Assembly: GCA_035946955.1 (NCBI GenBank)
Contig: DASYYE010000140.1
Coordinates: 1 to 33,596, forward strand
From: DASYYE01 sp035946955
GTDB lineage: Bacteria > Actinomycetota > Actinomycetes > Streptosporangiales > Streptosporangiaceae
DNA length: 33,596 nucleotides
Direction: 5' to 3'
Positions 14,425 through 22,902 of this stretch are shown here, one piece after another. The position numbers were made by a program, and so were the translations under genes. Within the stretch, counting starts at the first letter, position 1; the number at the start of each line of letters is the position of its first letter. The notes below the pieces were generated by a model. It did not search any database. It was not told the origin of the DNA and saw nothing but the letters and a program-made list of their open reading frames with translations.

Positions 14425-16358
14425 ACCCCGCCACGGCGTTCGCTGCTGTGCTCGTGGACGAGCTCATCCGGTGCGGCCTGCGGGAGGCCGTGGTCGCGCC
14501 AGGCTCACGCAGCACCCCGCTGGCGCTCGCCCTGTGGGAGCGCTCGCAGTCCGGGGCACTGCGGCTGCATGTCCGGATCGACGAGCGGTCCGCGGCGTTC
14601 CTCGCGCTCGGCCTCGCCAAAGCGGGCGGGCGGCCAGCCATGGTGGTCTGCACCTCGGGTACAGCGGCCGCGCACTTCCACGCGGCCGTGGTCGAAGCCG
14701 ACGAGGCGCGGGTGCCGCTGCTGGTGGTCACCGCGGACCGGCCGCCGGAGCTGCGGGGGACCGGGGCCAACCAGGCGATTGACCAGCTCAAGATGTATGG
14801 CGGGGCGGTCAGGTGGTTCTGCGAGACCGGGGTGGCGCAGGCGTGCCCGGGCATGAACGCCTACTGGCGCTCGATGGCCTGCCGTGCCTGGGCCGCTGCC
14901 TTGGGCGCCGCGGGCGGCCTGCCCGGTCCGGTGCACGTGAACGTCCCCCTGCGCGAGCCGCTCGTCCCCCACCTGCCCGTCCCCCACCTGCCCGACACCG
15001 CCGAGGGAGCAGGCGCGGGCGAGGGGGGCGGGGACGCAGGGGCAGGCGGGGACAGCGGGGAGTGGCCAGAACCACTGGATGGCCGCCCGGACGGCGCCCC
15101 ATGGACATCGTTCGGGGCCGCGGTGCCGGCCCTAGCCCCCCTCAGTGCCGCCAAGACGCTGATAACAGCAAGAAACGCTGCGGTCGGGGAGGTCGCCGGG
15201 TCATCGATGTACGGATATGGACAAACTTTTGTCCATCCCGGGACATCGATCATGGTGCCGTGGACCGAGCGGGGCCTTGTGGTATGCGGAGATGGGTGCA
15301 GCGACCCCGCCGCCCTCGAGCGGCTCGCTGCGGAAGCGGGCTGGCCGCTGCTGGCCGAGCCGTCCTCAGGTGCTCGCCGGGGATCCAACGCGCTGTCGGC
15401 CTATCCCTACCTGCTCGCCTCGGCGGAGTTCATGGCAGCCCACCAGCCCGACCTGATCGTGTCGGGGGGCCGTCCAGGCCTGTCCAGACCTCAGCTCGCG
15501 CTGCTGAAAGGGAACGGCCAGGCCATGAGGCATGTGGTGATCGCGGACGGGCCGGGGTGGTGGGCCGACCCCGCCCGGAGCGCCACCGACGTGGCGGCGG
15601 CGGTCCGGCTGGACGGTCGCGATGACAGTTGGGGGAGTGGCGTCGGCCGCCAGGGCGGGGGTTCCCGCGTGGCGGGTGGCGGGGAATGGCTGGCTTCGTG
15701 GCTGGCGGCCGACCGGGTGGCACGCCAGGCAGTTAACGCGGTGCTGGACTCAGCAGCCGGTGTCACTGAGCCGAGGCTGGCACGGGACGTGGCGTCATTG
15801 CTCCCGGTGGGCGCACTGCTCTGGGTGGCTTCCAGCCTGCCCATCCGCGACCTCGACCACCACATGGCGCCGCGGGACGGCCTGCATGTGCTGGCCAGCC
15901 GGGGGGCGAGCGGGATCGACGGGCTGACCTCCAGTGCCATCGGCGCCGCACTCGCTCACCAGGCAGCCGGCGGTGGGCCAGCGGTCGCGCTCCTGGGTGA
16001 CCTGGCGTTCCTGCATGACCTGCCCGGCCTGGTCCTCGGCCCGGAGGAGCCCAGGCCCGACCTCACCCTCGTCGTGGTCAACAACAACGGCGGCGGCATC
16101 TTCTCCCTGCTCGAGCAGGCTGACCTGGGCGGGGCGTTCGAGCGCCTCTTCGGCACACCCCACGACGCTGACCTCCAGGCACTGGCCGCCGGGGCCGGGG
16201 TGCCCAGCCAGCGCTTGAGTGACGCCGCGAGCATCAAGGACGCACTGGCCGGGGACGGGCTGCGGGTGGTCGAGGCCCGCACTGACCGCGCCGAGGGCGC
16301 CGCGCTGCGCGCACAGCTCACGCGGGCGTGCAGCGCGGCGCTCGCGCGGCTCAGCTGA
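14421..16358 (+). CDS. menD: SEPHCHC synthase (MenD), unusually long with an in-frame insertion
   Basis: A thiamine-diphosphate enzyme of 645 residues; family members are about 520-580. N-terminal Pyr domain: VVAPGSRSTPLAL, RIDERSAAFLALGLAK, CTSGTAAAHFHAAVVEA, TADRPPELRGTGANQAIDQ. C-terminal PP domain: SRGASGIDGLTSSAIGAA, LLGDLAFLHDLPGL, VVNNNGGGIFSLLEQ. It joins isochorismate and 2-oxoglutarate. The extra length comes from an Ala/Gly-rich linker after a PHLPVPHLP duplication, an inserted block at about codons 245-278 with foreign codon use and a large palindrome, and a Gly-rich linker near residues 395-415. Both TPP domains look intact, so activity is likely kept. It ends overlapping the convergent permease stop by 8 bp. 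Confidence 0.95.
   Translation: MNPATAFAAVLVDELIRCGLREAVVAPGSRSTPLALALWERSQSGALRLHVRIDERSAAFLALGLAKAGGRPAMVVCTSGTAAAHFHAAVVEADEARVPLLVVTADRPPELRGTGANQAIDQLKMYGGAVRWFCETGVAQACPGMNAYWRSMACRAWAAALGAAGGLPGPVHVNVPLREPLVPHLPVPHLPDTAEGAGAGEGGGDAGAGGDSGEWPEPLDGRPDGAPWTSFGAAVPALAPLSAAKTLITARNAAVGEVAGSSMYGYGQTFVHPGTSIMVPWTERGLVVCGDGCSDPAALERLAAEAGWPLLAEPSSGARRGSNALSAYPYLLASAEFMAAHQPDLIVSGGRPGLSRPQLALLKGNGQAMRHVVIADGPGWWADPARSATDVAAAVRLDGRDDSWGSGVGRQGGGSRVAGGGEWLASWLAADRVARQAVNAVLDSAAGVTEPRLARDVASLLPVGALLWVASSLPIRDLDHHMAPRDGLHVLASRGASGIDGLTSSAIGAALAHQAAGGGPAVALLGDLAFLHDLPGLVLGPEEPRPDLTLVVVNNNGGGIFSLLEQADLGGAFERLFGTPHDADLQALAAGAGVPSQRLSDAASIKDALAGDGLRVVEARTDRAEGAALRAQLTRACSAALARLS
14963..14992 (+). repeat. 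Exact 15-bp tandem duplication in menD
   Basis: CGTCCCCCACCTGCC occurs twice in direct succession (14963-14977, 14978-14992), giving the residues PHLPVPHLP. It keeps the frame and precedes a low-complexity Gly/Ala linker between the first two domains of MenD. Confidence 0.8.
15153..15254. repeat. Palindromic in-frame insertion within menD
   Basis: About 34 codons (KTLITARNAAV to SIM) not expected in MenD, with AT-rich codons (ATA, ACA, GCA, AGA, TTT) rare in the flanks. ATGGACAAA (15217-15225) and TTTGTCCAT (15228-15236) form a perfect 9-bp inverted repeat around CT; outside them TCATCGATGT (15201-15210) and ACATCGATCA (15243-15252) pair with one mismatch, giving one large hairpin. The block also contains GATAACAGCAAGAA (15161-15174), which recurs at 30651-30690. 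It looks like a small palindromic mobile element that inserted in frame. Confidence 0.55.
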
Positions 16359-17319
16359 TGCGGACCCGCGGGTCCAGCAGCGAGTAGGACAGGTCGACGA
16401 CGATGTTGGCCACCACCACGAACAGGGCGGCCAGGATGACGAACCCGATGATCACCGGCAGGTTGTCGGAGTAGATGGCCTGGACAGACACCTGGCCGAT
16501 GCCACCGAGGCCGAACACCGACTCGACCACGACCACGCCGCCGAGCAACTGGCCCACGTCCACACCGAGTTGCGAGACGACCGGGGTGAGGGCGGACCGC
16601 ACCGCGTGCTTGTAGATCACGGTGCGCTCGGCCAGGCCCTTGGCCCTGGCTGTGCGGATGTAGTCCTCACCGAGGGTGTCGAGCAACTGGCCGCGGGACA
16701 GCCGGGTGTAGATGGCCGCCTGCACGACCGCCAGGCTGATCCAGGGGAGGATCATGTGCCCAGCCCAGGCGATCCAGCCGACCGACGACGGGGCCCCGTA
16801 GCCGGTTTGGACCCAGGTGAAGCCGTGCTGGCTGAGCGGGAGGTACACGAGCAGCAGCAGCAGTTGGCCGACCACGAACACGGGCATCGACAGCCCGATC
16901 AGCACGCCGATGGTGGAGAACCGGTCGAACAGGCTGCGGGCCCTGGTGGCACTGATGATCCCCACCGCCAGGCCAGCAACCAGCCAGAGGATGACGCCGC
17001 CGACCACAAGCGATGCCGTGGGCGGCAGGTCCTGCCCGATGATCGTGGTCACGGGCTCGCTGGTGTAGTAGGAGTACCCCAGGTTGCCGTGGAGCAGGCC
17101 GTCGATGAAGTGCCAGTACTGCACCTGCAGCGGCAGGTTGAGGCCGAGGTTCCTGATTACTTCGTTGATCACCTGGGGGGTGGCTGCCCGGCCCGCGTAC
17201 TGGTGGGCCACGGTGGCCACCGGGCGGGTGAAGAAGAGCAGGAAGGACAGCGAGGCCACCAGCCACATCACCAGGATGCCGGTGAGGATGCGCCGGATCA
17301 GGAAGCGCACGATGGTCAT
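16351..17319 (-). CDS. ABC transporter permease, oligopeptide/dipeptide DppB type
   Basis: A 322-residue inner-membrane permease with an N-terminal signal-anchor helix (RFLIRRILTGILVMWLVASLSFLLFF) and six helices in all. The EAA loop that contacts the ATPase is DYIRTARAKGLAERTVIYKHAVRSALTPVV (about residues 215-245), and GLGGIGQV and SLLDPRVRIS are typical of DppB/OppB. It imports peptides or similar solutes with its partner permease. It is the last gene of a five-gene minus-strand operon; the gap to the upstream permease is 6 bp, and its stop overlaps menD by 8 bp. Confidence 0.93.
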   Translation of the reverse strand: MTIVRFLIRRILTGILVMWLVASLSFLLFFTRPVATVAHQYAGRAATPQVINEVIRNLGLNLPLQVQYWHFIDGLLHGNLGYSYYTSEPVTTIIGQDLPPTASLVVGGVILWLVAGLAVGIISATRARSLFDRFSTIGVLIGLSMPVFVVGQLLLLLVYLPLSQHGFTWVQTGYGAPSSVGWIAWAGHMILPWISLAVVQAAIYTRLSRGQLLDTLGEDYIRTARAKGLAERTVIYKHAVRSALTPVVSQLGVDVGQLLGGVVVVESVFGLGGIGQVSVQAIYSDNLPVIIGFVILAALFVVVANIVVDLSYSLLDPRVRIS

Positions 17320-17325
17320 ATCAGT

Positions 17326-18384
17326 TCACCCTGGGATGATCGGTGGTGGGTAGGGGAGGTCCTTGGCTGGCACCTGGACGAGGTCGTCACTGCTTTGCTT
17401 CCCCGGATCCACACCACGCCTCTTCCTGCGTTTGCGGCCCGCCGCGAAGATACGCTCGGTCCGCGGGTCCATCGCGTCCCGGATGCCGTCGCCGAGCAGG
17501 TTGAACGCCAGGGTCGTGATGAGCAGCGCTGCGGAGGGGAAGACCACATACCACCAGGCCTGCTGGTAGAAGCCCTGTGCGTCCGCGAGGATGTTCCCCC
17601 AGCTCGGTGTAGGGGGCTGGATGCCGAGCCCGAGGTAGGACAAGGTCGCCTCGAACACCACCGCGGTCGGGATGTAGAGCGTGGCGAGCACAAGCACCGG
17701 TGCCATGAGGTTGGGCAGGACGTCCACGAACATGATCCGGAACGGGCCGGCGCCGAGTGAGCGGGCGGCCTCGATGTACTCCTTCTCCTTGATGGACAGG
17801 GTCTGGCCGCGCACGATCCGGGAGATGCCCGCCCAGGAGAAGAAGGAGATCACCCCGACGATCACGGTAAGGCTGGGGCCGATCACCACGGCCAGGGCCA
17901 GGGCGAGCACGATCACCGGGAACGCGAGCACCGAGTCGATCAGCCGGGCGAGGAGGGTGTCCACGACGCCGCCGAAGTACCCGGCGACCAGTCCGATCGA
18001 GACACCGGCGACAGTGGCGATGAGGGTGGTCACGAGACCCACGAACAATGAGATGCGTGCCCCGTAGAGGATCCGGACGAGCAGGTCGCGGCCGATGGAG
18101 TCGGTGCCGAGGGTGAACCCGTGGGTGCCCGGGCCGACGGGCAGGCCCGCGGAGGTCGTGCCATTGTTGTAGGGGGTGTCGACGGGGTGGCCGATCAGGC
18201 TGGCGATCGCGGGTGCGGCCAGGGCGATCGCCGCCATGATCAGGATAACGGCCAGCGACACCATCGCCACCTTGTCCTGGCGCAGCCGCCGCCAGGTGAG
18301 CTGCCACTGGCCGCGGCCCTCGACGGCCTGTTCGGGCGCGGCCTCGACGGCCTGGGCCTCGAACGCTATTTCGGTGATGCTCAT
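17326..18384 (-). CDS. ABC transporter permease, oligopeptide/dipeptide DppC type
   Basis: A 352-residue permease. It begins with a 40-residue cytoplasmic segment, then helix MVSLAVILIMAAIALAAP, the periplasmic segment HGFTLGTDSIGRDLLVRILYGAR (hallmark of DppC/OppC), and the EAA loop EYIEAARSLGAGPFRIMFVDVLPN. The C-terminus after DAMDPRTERIF is extended and basic (RKRRKRRG), then Pro-rich. ATG 18384 overlaps the stop of the upstream ATPase by 4 bp; a longer frame from 18549 is rejected because it would run into that gene. It forms the channel with the DppB-type partner. Confidence 0.93.
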   Translation of the reverse strand: MSITEIAFEAQAVEAAPEQAVEGRGQWQLTWRRLRQDKVAMVSLAVILIMAAIALAAPAIASLIGHPVDTPYNNGTTSAGLPVGPGTHGFTLGTDSIGRDLLVRILYGARISLFVGLVTTLIATVAGVSIGLVAGYFGGVVDTLLARLIDSVLAFPVIVLALALAVVIGPSLTVIVGVISFFSWAGISRIVRGQTLSIKEKEYIEAARSLGAGPFRIMFVDVLPNLMAPVLVLATLYIPTAVVFEATLSYLGLGIQPPTPSWGNILADAQGFYQQAWWYVVFPSAALLITTLAFNLLGDGIRDAMDPRTERIFAAGRKRRKRRGVDPGKQSSDDLVQVPAKDLPYPPPIIPG

Positions 18385-19556
18385 GGTGCTTCCCTCCTGG
18401 CCGCTGCGCTGGCGAGGTCCTCGCCGGCTTGCACGGGGAAGTGGCAGGCGGTCACATGGTTGGGTGGGTCGCCTGGCTTGACCTCCAATGGCGGATCCTG
18501 CTCGCTGCAGAGCGGTTGTGCCTTGGGGCAGCGCGGATGGAAACGGCACCCCTTGGGTGGGTCGATCGGGGATGGCACGTCGCCAGTGAGGATGATGCGC
18601 TGTCGGCTGGCGGCGGCCTCCGGGTCGGCGGCGGGCGCGGCGGACAGCAGGGCCGCCGTGTAGGGGTGGCGCGGGTGGCTGTAGACCGGGTCCTTGGGGC
18701 CGGCTTCGGCTACCCGGCCCAGGTACATCACGGTCACCGAGTCGCTGACGTGCCGGACGACTTCCAGGTCGTGGGCGATGAACAGGTAGGTCAGGCCGAA
18801 GTCGTCCTGGAGGTCGGCGAGGAGGTTGAGCACCTGCGCCTGGATGGACACGTCCAGCGCTGACACGGGCTCGTCACAGATGATCAGCTTCGGGCGCAGT
18901 GCCAGGGCACGGGCCACACCGATCCGCTGGCGCTGGCCACCGGAGAACTCGGCGGGGAAGCGGTTGTAGTGCTCCGGATTGAGCCCGACCCGTGACATCA
19001 GGTCCTGGACCTTGCGCTTGCGGTCCGCGCCCGTGGCGGTCTTGTGGATGGAGAAGGGGTCACCGATGATCGAGCCGACCCTGCGGCGCGGGTTGAGGGA
19101 ACCGTAGGGGTCTTGGAAGATCATCTGGATCTCGCGGCGGAACGGGCGCATCCGTCCCCGGGACAGGTTGGTGATGTCCTGGCCGTCGAAGACGACCTTG
19201 CCCGAGGTGGTGGGGATCAGGCCCGCGATGCAGCGGGCGAGGGTGGACTTGCCGCAGCCGGTCTCACCGACCAGCCCGAGCGTGCGGCCACGCGGGATGT
19301 CCAGCGAGACACCGTCGACCGCCTGGACCTGCCCGACCGTCCGGGCGAACAGGCCACTGCCCTTCACCGGGAAGTACTTGACCAGGTTCTCGACCCTGAC
19401 CAGGACGTCGTCCCCACTGCCTGGCCCGGGCTGGACCGGGTCGCTCGCAGCCTCTGCACTGACCGTCTGCGCGTGGGTGGTGCGCGCGTCCGATGGCTGG
19501 CCGTCGGGTGATGCCCCCCCAGTACGTGGCCCACCACCTGGCACGGTGGCGCTCAT
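18381..19556 (-). CDS. ABC transporter ATP-binding protein, OppF/DppF type
   Basis: A 391-residue ATPase. A 45-residue low-complexity N-terminal extension is followed by the nucleotide-binding domain: Walker A GETGCGKS, Q-loop MIFQDPYGSLNPR, signature FSGGQRQRIGVARAL, Walker B LIICDEPVSALDVSIQ. The C-terminal oligopeptide-ABC domain has GCRFHPRCPKAQPLC and a later Cys, a four-cysteine set that binds an Fe-S cluster in some Dpp ATPases. It powers peptide import with the OppD-type partner, whose stop it overlaps by 4 bp. Confidence 0.93.
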   Translation of the reverse strand: MSATVPGGGPRTGGASPDGQPSDARTTHAQTVSAEAASDPVQPGPGSGDDVLVRVENLVKYFPVKGSGLFARTVGQVQAVDGVSLDIPRGRTLGLVGETGCGKSTLARCIAGLIPTTSGKVVFDGQDITNLSRGRMRPFRREIQMIFQDPYGSLNPRRRVGSIIGDPFSIHKTATGADRKRKVQDLMSRVGLNPEHYNRFPAEFSGGQRQRIGVARALALRPKLIICDEPVSALDVSIQAQVLNLLADLQDDFGLTYLFIAHDLEVVRHVSDSVTVMYLGRVAEAGPKDPVYSHPRHPYTAALLSAAPAADPEAAASRQRIILTGDVPSPIDPPKGCRFHPRCPKAQPLCSEQDPPLEVKPGDPPNHVTACHFPVQAGEDLASAAARREAP

Positions 19557-20647
19557 GACAAGACGCTCCCCTCTGACTCAGGGCTGGCGGCAATGGCCTC
19601 GGCCACCTCCGCCGCTGCTTCCGACCGGCCCTCGGCCACCGTCCGCCTGCGCAGGTCCTCGGCGTCCTCGCTCAGGCCGGCCGCGGCCACGGGCAGCCAG
19701 CAGGCCGAGGCGTGGTAGCCGTCCTCGCCCACCACGCGAAGGTCTGGTTCCTCGGTCAGGCAGCGGTCCATGACATAGGCACACCGCGGATGGAACTTAC
19801 AGCCCGGCGGCAGGTTGATGAGGCTGGGGGGCTGCCCAGTGATCGGCCGCAGCCGCTCGGTGGCCGCCGAACTGTTTGGGATGGACTCCAGCAGGCCTTT
19901 GGTGTAGGGGTGGTGCGGCCGGTAGAAGATGTCGTGCTTGGTGGCGCGTTCGGCCGCCCGCCCCGCGTACATGACCATGACGTCGTCGGCAATGTCGGCC
20001 ACCACACCCAGGTCGTGCGTGATCATGATCAGTGCGGTGTTCGACTCGCGCTGCAGGTGTAGCAGGAGGTCGAGGATCTGCGCCTGGACGGTCGCGTCCA
20101 GCGCGGTGGTGGGCTCGTCCGCGATGATCAGCTTGGGTTCCAGGGACAGGGCCATCGCGATCATCGCTCGCTGGCGCATGCCACCGGAGAACTGGTGCGG
20201 GTAGTCGCGGATGCGCTGTTCCGGCTTGGGGATGCCGACCCGGCGCAGCAACTCCACCGCGCGGTCGGCAGCCTCCTTGCGGGAGACGCTCTTGTCGTGG
20301 GCGCGGATCATCTCCGAGATCTGCGCGCCCACCCGGAAGAGCGGGTGGAGGCTGGTCAGCGGGTCCTGGAAGATGACCGAGATCTGCGCGCCGCGGATCC
20401 GGCGCATTTTGTCCTCGGACAGTTGCAGCAGGTCGGTGCCGTCGAACAGGGCCTTCCCGGAGATGTCGCCACCGGGGGTGAGACCGAGCAGAGTCTGGGT
20501 GAGGACGGTCTTGCCGCTCCCGGACTCACCGACGATCCCAAGCGTGCGCCCGGCGCTGACCGAGAAGGAAACCCCGCGGACCGCCCGGACCACTCCGTCG
20601 GCGGTGGGGAAGCTGACGGTCAGGTCCTCGACTTCAAGCAGGGTCAC
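19553..20647 (-). CDS. ABC transporter ATP-binding protein, OppD/DppD type
   Basis: A 364-residue ATPase with Walker A GESGSGKT (40-47), Q-loop VIFQDPLTSLHP, signature FSGGMRQRAMIAMAL, Walker B LIIADEPTTALDATVQ and the C-terminal domain SLINLPPGCKFHPRCAYVMD with conserved cysteines. GTG 20647 has GGAGG 6 nt upstream. It starts 169 bp after the binding-protein stop, and a large hairpin plus direct repeats lie in that gap. The C-terminal 45 residues are Ala/Glu-rich and probably disordered. Confidence 0.93.
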   Translation of the reverse strand: MTLLEVEDLTVSFPTADGVVRAVRGVSFSVSAGRTLGIVGESGSGKTVLTQTLLGLTPGGDISGKALFDGTDLLQLSEDKMRRIRGAQISVIFQDPLTSLHPLFRVGAQISEMIRAHDKSVSRKEAADRAVELLRRVGIPKPEQRIRDYPHQFSGGMRQRAMIAMALSLEPKLIIADEPTTALDATVQAQILDLLLHLQRESNTALIMITHDLGVVADIADDVMVMYAGRAAERATKHDIFYRPHHPYTKGLLESIPNSSAATERLRPITGQPPSLINLPPGCKFHPRCAYVMDRCLTEEPDLRVVGEDGYHASACWLPVAAAGLSEDAEDLRRRTVAEGRSEAAAEVAEAIAASPESEGSVLS

Positions 20648-20732
20648 AGGAGGCCTCCCCTGAGATATCTGGCCCGCACATCTTCGTGGGGTACGCAGAT
20701 GACCGGGCTAAGCGTGACACGAAATTACGGAT

Positions 20733-20765
20733 AGTGCCAGGTTAGGGTCAGTGCCAGGTTAGGGT
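20733..20765. repeat. Two exact 16-bp direct repeats, 17-bp period
   Basis: AGTGCCAGGTTAGGGT occurs at 20733-20748 and 20750-20765 in the gap between the peptide-binding protein and ATPase genes. The second copy abuts the large hairpin. It could be a tandem protein-binding site or mark an internal promoter region for the ATPase-permease part. Confidence 0.7.
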
Positions 20766-20801
20766 TCGGCCGGGCATGCCCTGCGCATGCCCGGCCGAAC
20801 C
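20763..20801 (-). terminator. Intra-operon hairpin after the binding-protein gene
   Basis: GGTTCGGCCGGGCATGC (20763-20779) pairs perfectly with 20785-20801: a 17-bp stem with a 5-nt loop, 16 bp after the stop of the binding-protein gene. In peptide transporter operons such a hairpin often partly ends transcription and stabilises the upstream message, giving more binding protein than permease. Confidence 0.7.
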
Positions 20802-20816
20802 ACTGCCCTTGCTGCC

Positions 20817-22649
20817 TTAGCCGTTCGACAGCCAGATGTTGGTGATGTCGGCGTCGCCGATGTTGGGCGCGAAGAGCCCGCCTGCGGGCATGACCCGCTT
20901 GCTCGCGTAGAGCGGGAAGCCTTGGCTGCCCAGCGGGACGATCACCGCGTCCTTCATGATCTGCATGTCAGCCTGGTGCCAGAAGCTCCCAGCGGTCGTT
21001 AGAGAGGTCGCGCCCTCTGCCTTCGTGATGAGGCTGTTGAGCGTTGAGCTGTTGTAGCAGCCGTAGTTGACGGTGTTGACCACACAGTTGGGGCCCTGGA
21101 ACAGCGCCTGGATGACGGTGCGGCCGTTGTTGCCGAACCAGTCCGGGATCCAGCCTGGCTGGCCCATGTCCCAGGTGTTGGGCTTGGCGTTCTCCGGTGA
21201 GTTGCCCAGGTCCACAAAGAAGCTGGAACTGACTTCCGGCTTCCCTGTCAGCGTGATGTTGCACTGCTTCAGGCTGGCCTGGATGGCCGCGAACTCATCG
21301 GTGTTCACCGAGTCGTTCGGGTAGGTGTAGATCAGCGTGAGGCCGTTCGGGTAGCCGGCCTTGGCCAGGTCGGACTTGCACATGGCCGCGTTGCCGATCC
21401 CGTTGCCGTCCGGGTACAGGTTGTAGTTCACGTAGCCGGTGTTGCCCGGTGGGATGACGGTGTTGATGATGTGGGTGACTTCCGGGCCGCCGTAGACCTT
21501 GGCAGCCTCGACCTTGTTCACGCCGTACTCGACGGCCTGCCGCACGAGCGCCTTGCCCATGGCCCCGCCCGCGTCCGGGCTGCGCAGGTTGAACACGATG
21601 TAGGGGAACGTGTCCGACCAGGCCCAGATGTGGAACTGCGGGGTCTTGCTGGACAGCAGGCCCGGGATGGACGGTGGGTTGATCGAGGTGTCAATCGGCA
21701 GGTCCTGGCTTCCGGCCTGCATGTCCGTGAGCTGCGTCGCGGCGGAACTCACGCCGTCTGTCACCACGATGCTGGCTACGTAGTCATGGCGGACCTGGTC
21801 GGTGGACTGCTTCCACGCCGAGTTACGGACCATTGTGATCGACTTGCCCGGGACGTACGAGGTGATCTTGTACGGGCCGTCGGACAGCGTGTGCGTGTCA
21901 AGCTGCAGGCTGTTCGGCACGTACGCGTCGTACTCCATCGGCCGCGCCGAGGTGAACGGCATCGCCATCATGTAGAGGAAGTCGCTCGCCGGCTGGGTCA
22001 GGGTGATCTGCAGCGTCGAAGAGTCCGGCGCGGTGATGCCGGTGATGTTGTGGCTGTTCTGGAAACTCGCGATGTTCGCCGCGGTCGGCTTGTTGGCCTT
22101 GCTGGCGAAGAACGCGGTCTCCGCAGTGGCGTAGGACGTGAGCCCGGCGATCGTGCTCTCGTAGTAGCCGGGGTTGCCCACCGGGCTGACCGGGTTGAAG
22201 AAGGCCTTGAACTCGCGGATGAAGTCGGCCGCGGTGACCTGGCGCGGCGGCATGGAGTCCCACATCACCCCAGGCTTGATGTGGAAGGTGTAGGTCATGC
22301 CGCCGTTGGTGATCCCGCCGTTGGCTGCCGTTGGCACCACGGTCGCGATGTCGGGGACCGGGGTCACGTCCTTCGTCCAGCCCGCGCTGGTCACGCTCGG
22401 TGCGGGCACGGTCGGGTAGGCCAGGAGCTGGCGCGTGTAGGCACGCTCCAGCATGTAGTCCGCGGTGTAGTACGCGGGCACTGTGTCGATATGGTCAGGG
22501 CCAGCATTAGCGACGATGTGAAGAGTTCCCCCCATGACTGGCTTCCCCGACGGTGTCGTCGGGGTGGAGGACGACCCACATGCCGCCAGGCCCATGGCAA
22601 CGACTGCCGTGGCGGCTGCCGCTGCGTAAAGCTTGGGGACAGATCTCAT
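20817..22649 (-). CDS. Peptide ABC transporter substrate-binding lipoprotein (SBP family 5)
   Basis: A 610-residue solute-binding protein. The signal peptide ends with lipobox LAAC-G (Cys24), so it is a lipoprotein on the outer face of the membrane, followed by a Ser/Thr/Pro linker. SBP_bac_5 features include GMTYTFHIKPGVMWDSMPPR, VTAADFIREFK, LDTHTLSDGPYKITSYVPG and an AAIQASLKQCNI-like segment. It delivers peptides or similar solutes to the permease pair. The second of two close ATGs (22649) has GGAG 7 nt upstream and is preferred. A good promoter is at 22708-22735. Confidence 0.93.
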   Translation of the reverse strand: MRSVPKLYAAAAATAVVAMGLAACGSSSTPTTPSGKPVMGGTLHIVANAGPDHIDTVPAYYTADYMLERAYTRQLLAYPTVPAPSVTSAGWTKDVTPVPDIATVVPTAANGGITNGGMTYTFHIKPGVMWDSMPPRQVTAADFIREFKAFFNPVSPVGNPGYYESTIAGLTSYATAETAFFASKANKPTAANIASFQNSHNITGITAPDSSTLQITLTQPASDFLYMMAMPFTSARPMEYDAYVPNSLQLDTHTLSDGPYKITSYVPGKSITMVRNSAWKQSTDQVRHDYVASIVVTDGVSSAATQLTDMQAGSQDLPIDTSINPPSIPGLLSSKTPQFHIWAWSDTFPYIVFNLRSPDAGGAMGKALVRQAVEYGVNKVEAAKVYGGPEVTHIINTVIPPGNTGYVNYNLYPDGNGIGNAAMCKSDLAKAGYPNGLTLIYTYPNDSVNTDEFAAIQASLKQCNITLTGKPEVSSSFFVDLGNSPENAKPNTWDMGQPGWIPDWFGNNGRTVIQALFQGPNCVVNTVNYGCYNSSTLNSLITKAEGATSLTTAGSFWHQADMQIMKDAVIVPLGSQGFPLYASKRVMPAGGLFAPNIGDADITNIWLSNG

Positions 22650-22707
22650 GAGCATGCTCCTTCGGGCCTGGCGCCGAGCGCCGGCATCTCAGTGATCACC
22701 CTTCGTG

Positions 22708-22735
22708 ACTATATGGCTTTGGCCGTCGCTGTCTA
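22708..22735 (-). promoter_or_regulatory. Sigma-70-type promoter of the peptide transporter operon
   Basis: On the minus strand TAGACA (22735-22730), 16 nt, TATAGT (22713-22708): five of six matches at both hexamers. It would give a leader of about 50 nt before ATG 22649. GTGATCAC (22692-22699) sits near the start point and may be an operator. The rest of the 250-bp gap 22650-22902 holds no gene. Confidence 0.65.
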
Positions 22736-22902
22736 CCCGGCAGGACGAAGCGCTCAAAAGGGGTTACGCAACCGCAACAACCCTGTGACAAAGCCGAGTT
22801 GGGTGCGTTACAACAAGCGCGCGGATGGGAAGGGCCACCCGTCCGGCAATACGTCGGTCACAGGGCCAATAGTTACTTTCCGTAAGGGGGATACGGGGTG
22901 AT

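Noticed and set aside
16219..17760. Long plus-strand frame over the permease genes
   Set aside because: Antisense shadow of two clear permeases; rich in Gln, Glu and His without domain features.
22781..22865. Inverted repeat CCCTGTGAC (22781) and GTCACAGGG (22857)
   Set aside because: Arms are 67 bp apart in a GC-rich gap without other support.
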